Part shown: positions 57,044 to 64,000 of the stretch, in pieces
Layout of the letters: each line of letters begins with the position of its first letter
How positions within the stretch are numbered: position 1 is the first letter of the stretch
Assembly (NCBI GenBank): GCA_024663395.1
Contig: JANFAH010000032.1
Coordinates: 248,001-312,000 of the forward strand
DNA length: 64,000 bases
Direction: 5' to 3'
Source: Pisolithus tinctorius
Lineage: Eukaryota; Basidiomycota; Agaricomycetes; Boletales; Pisolithaceae
Translations under genes and position numbers: made by a program
Notes under the pieces: generated by a model
Databases searched by the model: none
What the model was told of the DNA's origin: nothing
The model's input: only the letters and a program-made list of their open reading frames with translations

Positions 57044-58377
57044 ATGCCTTCCCAGCACCAGAGCAAGACCCCCCAACCAACCCCTGGCCACGTCTGCAAC
57101 TACTCCCAAGTTGCAGATGAAGAGCTGGTCGTTCTGACTGACGACTCCACCGACACTGAACAAGAGAAGTCCACAGAGAAGGTGCGCCGATGAGAGGAGG
57201 TCGAGCGGAGGGAGAGAGAGTGCAAGGCCAAGCGTGAGGAGGCCAAGAAGCGGAAGGTGGAGGAGGAGAGACTGGAGGTGGAGCAGAGGAAGAGAGCAGA
57301 GGAGGAAGAGGAGGCTCGAAGGAAGAAGGCGGCAGAGGAGGAGGCAGAAAGACAGAGGCAGAGAGCCTCTCAAGAGAGGGCCCAGGCCAGGCGGGACGAG
57401 GCCATGCAGAGGTGAGCAGCAGACCACCGCGAGTCAGGCAGAGCTGACCCATTTTTCTTTCGACCTTATTCTACTTTAGGTTAACCAGCATGGTGTATGA
57501 CATAAACACCACCCAGAAGGTCCCTGGGGCCTCCGTGGTGGTCACCGCCACCAGGCGGCCCCCCTGCACTTGCTGTGTAGCAAGCCTGACCGCTGGGCAG
57601 TGCGAGCCAGGACAAGGCAAGACCAGGGCCTGCGTGCCCTATCACAAGAAGAAAAAGGTATGTAGTTGGACGAGGGAGGACGCGGTGGCAGGGCCATCGC
57701 AGAAGAGAGCGGGGACAGGGAGCTCCCGAGGGGAGAAGAAGAAGGTACTGCAAGGGAAGGGGAAGGAGAGAGCGATGGAAACAGAAGAGGCGGACGACGA
57801 GCGGGAGGCCAGCAGAGAGGGAGAGGCAGATGACGAGCGGGAGGCTGGCGGAGAGGAAGAGGCAGACGACGAGTGGGAGGCCAGCAGAGAGGAAGAGGCA
57901 GACAATGAGCGGGAGGCCGGTGGAGAGGAAGACGAACCAGCGACCCCACTCGAGGGTCCTTCTGGTGCGAGAGTCCACATGCGGTGGGTGGAGTGGGAGC
58001 AGGAGCGGCAGCTGCAGGGCATGGAGAGACAGGCTGAAGCACATGAGACTGCTGCACTGGCCTTCGAGAGGATGGCAGAGGCAGCAGAGCGAATGGCGGT
58101 GGCTGCAGAGCAGACAGCCGACGAGTGGGCGCTGTACTGCGCCTGGGCAGAGTGGGTGGAGATGAGGAGGAGGGAGGATGCGCGGGAGGCCAGAATGGCT
58201 GAGCTCGAGCACACAGGTGGCAGTTGGAAGAGGCCTGAGTCAGAGGCAGTGGAGAAACAGCAAGAGGAGGCGGATGAAGGTGTGGAGGGGGATAACGAGG
58301 AAGAGGGAGAAGTCGGAGGAGAGCAGGATGGTGGAGGAGAACAGGAGGGTGGCGGAGAAACAGTGATGGAAGAGTAG
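57044..58377 (+). pseudogene. Spliced antisense gene of gypsy L: coiled coil and Cys module
   Basis: Opposite strand to pol, between integrase and 3' LTR, as in D. Exon 1 57044-57411 (ATG MPSQHQ), intron 57412-57479 (GTGAGC...CTACTTTAG, 68 bases), exon 2 57480-58377. Phase 2, with the same AG|GTGAG donor as D. Exon 1 has a long Glu/Arg/Lys coiled coil and one TGA near 57191 (CGA-compatible). Exon 2 opens with CTCC...C, then CVPYHKKKKVC; the second C-x2-C has lost a Cys (Tyr). Acidic repeats of about 15 residues (ADDEREA type) follow near 57790-57935, then a second coiled coil. A poly-T run follows the stop (58390-58406). Unknown function. Confidence 0.7.
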
Positions 58378-58567
58378 AGTAGTTTTTCTCTTTTTTTTTT
58401 TTTTTGTCTTTAGTTTGTATATTTTTGTACTACTGCGAAATAGACTTATGACTTTGTTTGCGACTCTGAGAAGTGAAATGGATAAGCGGAGAAAAATTCT
58501 ATAGTACTTAAGGTAGTTCGGTAGGAGGCAGAGTTGGCCCGTGGAGGAGGATTATGTAGGCGGAGTA

Positions 58568-60154
58568 CTATGGTGGAGGTTGGTACGGGCCAGGTTTGGG
58601 TGGATAGCATTCATGGAAGGTGGATACTATGTCGGAAGTGTGATCTAGCTCAGTTGCAAGCAACCAAGAGGTTTCTTTGTCGGTGTTCTTGTAACCAGCC
58701 CAGCGGACTAGATACAAGAGTTGACAGTGGCAGTGACAGTGGTCCACCTTAGAGTCGAGTATCTCTGATACTTTGTACTCAAGGTCACCATTGACATCCA
58801 CTGGTGGAGGCAGAGGTTGTTGCTGGTTTGGGAAAGGGTTAGCTGCTGCAGCTTCCAGTTGTGAGACATGGAAGACCGGATGTACCGAGCGCATAGAGTC
58901 AGGGAGCTTAAGGGTGACAGAATGTGTACCTGGCCTGGCCAGGATGGTGAATGGACCTAAGTACTTTTCAGAGAGTTTTTCCGAAGGACGAGTGGAGCAG
59001 AAGTACTTGGCTTTGACATAGGCCTGTTCTCCGACCTTGAACTCAGGTGGAGGTATGCGTTTAGCATCTGCTGGACCCTGGTAGCACTGTTGAGCAGCGG
59101 ACATTTCGGTGTGGAGGAAGTCATGAAGGGCGGAGAGCTTGACAACGTAGTTGTGAGCCCTCGGAGAGGTGAAGTCTTGGTCAGGGACCACAGACAAGTT
59201 TGGATGGTATCCCTTGTTAGCAAAGAAGGGAGAAACTCCAGTAGTTGCACTTGGTGCATTGTTGAAAGCAAACTCCACTAGAGGTAACAGCTCAGCCCAG
59301 TTGTCTTGTTGGTAGTTACAGTAGACACGAAGGTACTGTTCGAGGGTCTGGTTTGTTCGCTCGGTCTGGCCATCACCTTCTGGGTGGTAACCCGAAGTGA
59401 AGTGAAGACGCATATCAAGGGCCTTTCCTAAAGAGCGGAAGAAGTGTGAGATGAACTCAGGACCTCTGTCGGAGGTGACATTAGCTGGTACTCCATGTTT
59501 GGAGAAGACATGGGTAAGGAAGAGCTTAGCGAGTTTGGTGGAGGTGACGGAGTCGTGGGTGGGGATGAACACCACTTGCTTTGAGAGGCAGTCCACTACC
59601 ACGAGTATGGCAGAGCAGCCATCGGAGTTGGGGAGGTGTTCGATGAAGTCCATGGAGATGGAGTTCCAAGGTCTCTCTGGGACGGGGAGTTGCTTCAGTA
59701 GACCATAAGGGTGGTGGCGCGGAGTTTTGCTCTGTCCACAGGCGGTGCAAGACCTGACATATTCTTTCATGTCGGAGCGGAGGTTGGGCCACACGTAGTC
59801 CCTGCAGACGAGTTCTAGGGTGTGGTTTTGCCTGAAATGGCCTGCTAGAGGATGATCATGCTTGAACCGAAGCACTCGAAGGTGGAGGTCATCAATGTCA
59901 GGGACAAAGATACGACCGTCAAGGTGGAGTAGACCATCGGAGTCCAGGGACCACCAAGGCTTAGTCAGAGTTGGGAGATGGCTGGTGGAGACAGGGTTGG
60001 AGGGTAGGGCAGAGATGATGTCGGAGTGCAAGCACTCAACATCGAAGACCATGGTGGCATGGAGTACAGGTGCCATGAGGGTGGTGGTATGGAGGGATGA
60101 TGCGAGTTGCTCCTGTGTAAACATAGGGTGGAGATTGTGAGGATTTACCTGCAC
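58568..60154 (-). CDS. Gypsy L integrase domain, open over 528 codons
   Basis: Uninterrupted frame. Zinc domain: HDHPLAGH near 59855 and C-x2-C (CTACG) near 59740. Core: MDFIEH near 59655, TSDRGPEF near 59470, and Glu in GQTERTNQ near 59375, so D-D-E is complete. The C-terminal domain has YLGPFTIL near 58945. A chromodomain-like module has YLVRWAGY near 58700 and ends at TAG 58568. It is part of a larger pol, disconnected upstream by TGA at about 60235. The adjacent antisense gene ends 190 bases away, tail to tail. Still-intact catalytic residues make it the best preserved integrase in the window. Confidence 0.88.
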   Translation of the reverse strand: MQVNPHNLHPMFTQEQLASSLHTTTLMAPVLHATMVFDVECLHSDIISALPSNPVSTSHLPTLTKPWWSLDSDGLLHLDGRIFVPDIDDLHLRVLRFKHDHPLAGHFRQNHTLELVCRDYVWPNLRSDMKEYVRSCTACGQSKTPRHHPYGLLKQLPVPERPWNSISMDFIEHLPNSDGCSAILVVVDCLSKQVVFIPTHDSVTSTKLAKLFLTHVFSKHGVPANVTSDRGPEFISHFFRSLGKALDMRLHFTSGYHPEGDGQTERTNQTLEQYLRVYCNYQQDNWAELLPLVEFAFNNAPSATTGVSPFFANKGYHPNLSVVPDQDFTSPRAHNYVVKLSALHDFLHTEMSAAQQCYQGPADAKRIPPPEFKVGEQAYVKAKYFCSTRPSEKLSEKYLGPFTILARPGTHSVTLKLPDSMRSVHPVFHVSQLEAAAANPFPNQQQPLPPPVDVNGDLEYKVSEILDSKVDHCHCHCQLLYLVRWAGYKNTDKETSWLLATELDHTSDIVSTFHECYPPKPGPYQPPP

Positions 60155-60775
60155 GTAGTCCCTATCCCCCCCTTTTGGGTAGACGTCCCAACGTTGTGTA
60201 AGTGCGTCAGGTTTGGCTCCTAAGCGGCCAGGTCAGAAGCAGATAGAAAGATTAAACTGGGAAAGGTACTCTGACCAGCGGGCCTGTCGACAAGTGAGAA
60301 CCTTAGAGGTGGAAAAGTACTCAAGGTTTTTGTGGTCTGTCACCACATCGACAGGTAAGGCGGAGCCTTCTAAGTAATGCCGCCAGTGGCAGAAAGCCTC
60401 AAAGATAGCCAACAGCTCCTTGTTGTGGGTATCATAGTTGAGCCCTGGCGCAGTCATGGTGTGAGAGTAGAAAGCGACTGGGCAGAGTTCACTGTTGGAG
60501 CAGGTGATCGACAAAATGCCAGCAATGGCATAGTCAGAGGCATCGGTTTCAACTGTAAGCGGAGCATCAGGAACCCAATGAGTGAGAATAGGAGCAGAGC
60601 TGAAGGCATCCTTCAGGCGGAGGAAAGCAGAGTGGCACTCCTTGGAAAAGTTCCAAGGAGCACCCTTTCATGTGAGGCGAGTGAGCAGAATGACAATGTC
60701 GGAGTAGTTATTAATGAATCATCTGTAGAAATTTGCAAAACCAAGGAAAGACTGGATGTCTCACACCTTCTGCAG
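60155..60775 (-). pseudogene. Gypsy L thumb and RNase H region
   Basis: It follows reverse transcriptase in the same frame after TGA at 60773 (KV*DIQSFLG). Further TGA stops lie near 60719, 60670 and 60235, all compatible with lost CGA codons. RNase H motifs: TDASDYAIAG-like near 60540, ELLAIFEAF near 60405 and DHKNLEYFS near 60320. The frame is otherwise continuous into integrase. Confidence 0.8.
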
Positions 60776-62286
60776 CTCAGGCCAGTCGCGGACTGCCTGA
60801 ACCTTCTCAGCAGACATGGTGAGACCGGAGGGAGAAAGAACATAACCGAGGTACTCGACGGAGTCAGAGTGAAACAAGCACTTCTCTGGCTTGGCATAAA
60901 GGCCATGCTTTCGAAGGCAGTGGAGTACCTCTTTTACGTGTTCGCGATGCGACTCCATGTCCTGCGAATAGATTAGGATGTCATTGAGGTATACCACAAT
61001 GCAGACATCGAGCATGTCTGCAAAGATGCTATTGACGAATCGCTGGAAAGCCGCAGGCATGTTAGTCAGACCGAATGGCATTACCCACCACTCATAAGAA
61101 CCATAACGAGTGCAGAAAGCTGTTTTCCATTCATCTCCATCTGCTATGGGGACTAGATGATAGGCATGGCGGAGGTCGATCTTAGTGTAGACTTTAGCAC
61201 GGCTTGGAGAGTCGAGTAGGTCAGAGATGAGTGGCAGCAGATAGCGATCTTTTTTCATGATTTTGTTGAGTCCTTGGTAGTCTACACAGAGGCGGAGTGA
61301 ACTGTCCTTCTTCTTTACACAGAGGACAGGGGCACCGTGAGCGGAGGTGGACTGTTTGATGAAACCATAGCCAAGATGCTCATCAATGAAGGTGTGGAGA
61401 GCTTCAAGCTCTGGCAGAGAAAGAGAGTAGATTGTACCAATGGGTGGAGAAGCTCCTTCCTCGAGGTTGATCTTGAGATTGAATGAGCGGTGTGGCGGAA
61501 GTTCAGTGGCCTTGTCTTTACTAAAGACGTCGGCAAACTCGTGATACTCAGGAGGAACCAAGGAGAGGTCAGGAGGTGGAGAGGAAATGGAGGATGCACG
61601 AAGCTTCACATCATCAGCGGAGAGCTGTAAGCGGAACTGTCTAGAGCCAGGGAGAGCACAGGCTCTGACATACGCAGCAGCATTGATGAGTGAGACAAGC
61701 GGAGCAGAGCATGGTGAGTCTGTTGGAGGTGCAGTCGGAGCTGCACACGGAGCGGAGGGTGTCGGATCTGGAGTGGAGGTCGCAGCAGAAGATGACAAAG
61801 GCACCTGGGGTGTCAGCATTCCCTGTAACGATGGTTTGAACAATATACTGCCCAGTACCCAGTCAATTGACGGATTGAAGTGGGTGAGCCAGTTGTGTCC
61901 TAACACCAGCGAACATGAAGAATCCAACAGAGTAACATAAAATGAAATGGAGTTGACATCACTGGAAGGAAAGCGGAGGGAAAGATCTACTTCTTGGGAA
62001 ATGACAGCATTTGTACTACCATCAAACAAGCAGAGCGGAATTGGCGGAGAAACAGAGGAAACAGGGATGGCACATTTTTTGATTACAGACGGGTCTACGA
62101 AGCAATGAGAAGAACCAGAATCGATCAACGCAGAAAAAGTATCAACAGAATAATCCAGAAGAGTTACAGACGGAAGTAAAGAATTGGGACTAGAAAGAGC
62201 GGACACGTTGAGTCAGATGTCCGGTTGCGCACAGTTGGTATCAACACTTCCTCCAGGCTGTGTGAGCTCCCTGGAGGAGCGGACTA
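60776..62286 (-). pseudogene. Gypsy L protease and reverse transcriptase, YLDD changed to YLND
   Basis: The -1 frame from gag has one TGA near 62215 (CGA-compatible), then is open to 60776. Protease: ALIDSGSSHCF near 62110-62135 and LVLGHNWLTH near 61880-61910. Reverse transcriptase: CVKKKDSSLRLCVDYQG near 61275-61325 and YEWWVMPFG near 61080. The catalytic box reads VYLNDILIYS. The second Asp partner is kept but the first is Asn (codon 60983-60985), from GAT to AAT at a CpG, so catalysis should be lost. Everything else in this region is well preserved. Confidence 0.88.
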
Positions 62287-62293
62287 ATTTTTT
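62250..62293 (-). promoter_or_regulatory. Programmed -1 frameshift signal, gag-pol of L
   Basis: Slippery heptamer A AAA AAT (62287-62293) in the gag frame, TAG immediately after (62284-62286), and a nine-base spacer that includes the TAG. A perfect 8-bp stem CCTCCAGG / CCTGGAGG with a 12-base loop follows (62250-62277). Confidence 0.78.
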
Positions 62294-63594
62294 GGCTCTG
62301 CCTTCTCCTCAGTCAGAGCAGGCGGAGTTCCAGCTGTAGCTGCACGGGCTTTGGCTGCGTGAGAGGTGGACTTGGGACAGTCCTTGGCGGAGTGGCCAGC
62401 CTCACCACAGAAGAGGCAGAGGTTGTTCTTCATCCTGCGCTGTCGTTCAGCGGAGGTGAGCTTGCCATCCTTGCCCAGAAGATGGGCAATATCAGACTTG
62501 GGCGGATCTTTCTGCCTGCCCTTGCCCTTGGCGTCAGACTTTGGAGCGGAGGACGACGAGGACGACAATTTAGCTTTATTGTCGGAGTTGGAAGACTGCG
62601 ACTTGTCAGAGGCGGACTTGGTGGTGCGCAAGATCTCTGCTTTGCACTCCCAGTAGTGTGCATCGATGGTCTGAGCAAGTTCACAGAGTTGTGCGAGGGT
62701 AGAAGGTTTTCCAACGCGAGCGATCTCATCCTTGATGCGGTCTGGAAGTCCACTATAGAAGCGGTGGCAGAGTGCACTGACACCGTAGTCCTTGACCTGT
62801 GAAGCCCAGCGATTGAACTCCACGATGTATTTGGTAATTCGAGAACCATCCTTCATGGTGAGGTTCTCGAGTTGTTGGATGGCATCCGCTATGGCATCGT
62901 GTGGACCAAAATTAGTTGTGAGCTCTTGTAAGAACTCATGGTAGTCGTCCATCCAGAGCAGGCAGTCATAGTTATTGGGATTTAGTAGATCTGGCTCAAA
63001 CCAAGCCAGGGCCATACCCTTGAGATAAGACTGAGCGAAGGTAACCTTTGCTCTGTCAGAGCGGAATGCGCAAGGGCGGTCTTGGAAGTTCAGCTTGCAT
63101 TGAACGAGGAACTCGTGGAGTTTCTTAGGGTTGGAGCCGTCGAAGGTGTCAGGCTCGTGGACTTTGGTTTTCGGAGCGGAGTCCCCAGTGCACAAACTAG
63201 ACTGCACAAGTGCATGGACAGCTCTAGCAAGAGCTACAAGTGGATCCTCTGGCAGCTCAGCTGGGTCTTCGGGGACATCCCCATCACTGCTGCCCCCGCC
63301 ATCGGGATCACCATCAGGATAATCAGGGTCAGGGTCGGGTCCATCATCTCGATTACGAGGAGATGGAGTATGGAAGGTTGTAGGGTGGAGGTTGGAGTGA
63401 CCAGCTTGCGAAGCACTTTCGCCTTCAGTGTGAGAGTGGCGTCGAGTGGAGAAAGACTGGAATTGTTCAACGACGGAAGGGAGTCGACGTGGATTAGCTA
63501 GCGCTACAGCGAGGTTCTCAGTGACCTCTCTCTGGGATTGAGCTTGAGTTCTCATAATGGCGTAAGTTTTTTGGAAGACAGAAAAGGAGATCAT
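62284..63594 (-). CDS. gag: Gypsy L Gag, intact
   Basis: An uninterrupted frame of 436 codons and the only intact full Gag here. The first ATG is 63594 (MISFSV), 22 bases inside the leader; the internal ATG at 63555 (MRTQAQ) is an alternative start. N-terminal variable part with an Asp/Pro/Gly-rich stretch, then the capsid domain: HEPDTFDGSNPKKLHEF (63110-63160), SYLKGMALAWFEP near 63000, LENLTMKDGSRI near 62855, FYSGLPDRIKDE near 62740. Linker rich in Ser/Lys, knuckle C-x2-C-x4-H-x4-C (CLFCGEAGHSAKDC) near 62385-62425. Ends at TAG in the frameshift signal. It would form the virus-like particle shell and could serve defective relatives in trans. Confidence 0.9.
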   Translation of the reverse strand: MISFSVFQKTYAIMRTQAQSQREVTENLAVALANPRRLPSVVEQFQSFSTRRHSHTEGESASQAGHSNLHPTTFHTPSPRNRDDGPDPDPDYPDGDPDGGGSSDGDVPEDPAELPEDPLVALARAVHALVQSSLCTGDSAPKTKVHEPDTFDGSNPKKLHEFLVQCKLNFQDRPCAFRSDRAKVTFAQSYLKGMALAWFEPDLLNPNNYDCLLWMDDYHEFLQELTTNFGPHDAIADAIQQLENLTMKDGSRITKYIVEFNRWASQVKDYGVSALCHRFYSGLPDRIKDEIARVGKPSTLAQLCELAQTIDAHYWECKAEILRTTKSASDKSQSSNSDNKAKLSSSSSSAPKSDAKGKGRQKDPPKSDIAHLLGKDGKLTSAERQRRMKNNLCLFCGEAGHSAKDCPKSTSHAAKARAATAGTPPALTEEKAEPKN

Positions 63595-63603
63595 ACAAGT
63601 GCG

Positions 63604-63614
63604 AGTATGAATAT
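63604..63614 (-). other. L candidate self-priming site
   Basis: On the minus strand ATATTCATACT, two bases inside the element from the 5' LTR. It pairs over 11 bases with the inferred RNA start at 63903-63913. Confidence 0.65.
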
Positions 63615-63616
63615 AC

Positions 63617-64000
63617 TGTCAAGTCCGGGCCTACTCCGACCAACTCCGACACTAAACAGGGTCTAGAGGAGGGTCCGGAAGCAAGTCCAACACACAGGAA
63701 CAGAACTCCGACTAGTGGAGTGTCGGCAGAGACAAAGACTGCCAAAGCAAAGGCAGAATGGAGTGAGGGCGTCGGGTTTAGCTTGTGCGCTACCCCCTTG
63801 CACGATCTCAGCCCTCATATTTCAGAGGGAGAGTACAGACAGAGAGTCAGAGATAACTCCGACAGGCAGAAGACGGAATTAGAGGGAGTAGGAACTAAGT
63901 TGATATTCATACTGAAGAACAGCAGAGTACAGTACATGCTTTTATACTGCTACGGAGGTACAGTAATTGGAATCGGAACTGACATACGGAGACTCATAAA
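63617..64000 (-). repeat. 5' LTR of gypsy L, cut by window end
   Basis: 384 bases of the LTR, colinear with 56137-56520 and without indels. Confidence 0.92.
63903..63946 (-). promoter_or_regulatory. L TATA box and inferred transcript start
   Basis: Minus strand TATAAAAG starts at 63946. The segment AGTATGAATAT begins 33 bases downstream (63913 to 63903) and matches the complement of the primer site. Confidence 0.65.

Larger units (their letters stand above)
56137..64000 (-). mobile_element. Gypsy L, nearly complete, cut by window end
   Basis: Minus strand element: 5' LTR from 63617 to beyond the window, primer site, gag 63594-62284, -1 frameshift signal, pol 62293-58568, antisense gene 57044-58377, polypurine tract 56852-56866, 3' LTR 56137-56851. 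Over the 384 bases of 5' LTR visible, I count about 18 differences from the 3' copy, all CpG-type transitions with no indel. Left flank CATTG (56132-56136). It is inserted in the 1.84-kb repeat copy 3. Confidence 0.92.

Noticed and set aside
57481..58214. Long minus strand frames (about 170-243 codons) opposite the antisense gene of L
   Set aside because: They are shadows of the acidic/Arg-rich exon 2. They have Pro/Ser/Leu repeats, lie in three frames at once and lack any pol motif.
1..64000. Host genes, tRNA, rRNA or CRISPR
   Set aside because: No tRNA cloverleaf, rRNA core or regular spaced repeats were seen. All coding matches trace to mobile elements. Weak or unusual host genes in short gaps cannot be excluded.

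Overview
This window looks like a transposon graveyard from a filamentous fungus, most likely a basidiomycete (Agaricomycetes). The evidence is stacked Ty3/gypsy elements with chromodomain integrases, a DIRS-like element whose Gag resembles families common in mushroom-forming fungi, short GT-AG introns, and CpG-directed decay. I found no convincing host gene, tRNA or rRNA. Nearly everything belongs to an LTR retrotransposon, a solo LTR, or another repeat, often nested several layers deep.

Layout. (B) 319-4555: a + strand gypsy remnant with 5' LTR, gag and protease, split by a solo LTR at 1538-2270. (C) 4556-8619: a minus strand gypsy pol remnant split by a solo LTR at 6539-7520. (D) 8620-21894: the 3' half of a minus strand gypsy. 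Its 3' LTR contains a complete chromovirus (9120-15956). Its downstream spliced antisense gene (16106-17195) is hit by a 1.84-kb TG...CA repeat (17191-19026). (E0/E1) 21895-37195: two copies of a non-autonomous LTR element with a CCGG-rich, apparently non-coding interior of about 4.8 kb. E1 (23283-30815) sits inside E0, and solo LTRs of the same family lie in both. (F) 37196-38160: an LTR of another family at a recombinant junction. (G) 38205-41909: the 5' half of a D-type gypsy, with LTR, gag, a frameshift signal and pol. (H-J) 41910-45835: fragments of a D-type LTR, a + strand gypsy 3' end with its own antisense gene, and a C-type integrase. (K) 46067-50089: a DIRS-like Gag and RT/RNase H, followed by an X-type LTR broken up by two copies of the 1.84-kb repeat and a 2.5-kb giant palindrome. 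(L) 56137 to the window end: a nearly complete minus strand gypsy with an intact gag.

How the parts work together. In G and L, Gag runs into Pol through a -1 frameshift signal: an A-rich slippery heptamer, then a TAG stop, then a perfect stem-loop. Several LTR families have a TATA box about 33 bases before a segment complementary to the sequence just after the LTR. That is the arrangement expected for Tf1-type self-priming rather than tRNA priming. Three gypsy elements (D, I, L) carry a gene on the opposite strand between integrase and 3' LTR. It has an intron and encodes a paired C-x2-C-x6-C module, with a charged coiled coil in two of the copies.

Decay. The LTR pairs differ essentially only by transitions at CpG, and almost every in-frame stop in the pol remnants is TGA where CGA (Arg) would fit. 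This points to methylation-linked deamination or a CpG-type repeat-induced mutation process. All comparisons were made by eye; alignments and database searches were not possible.
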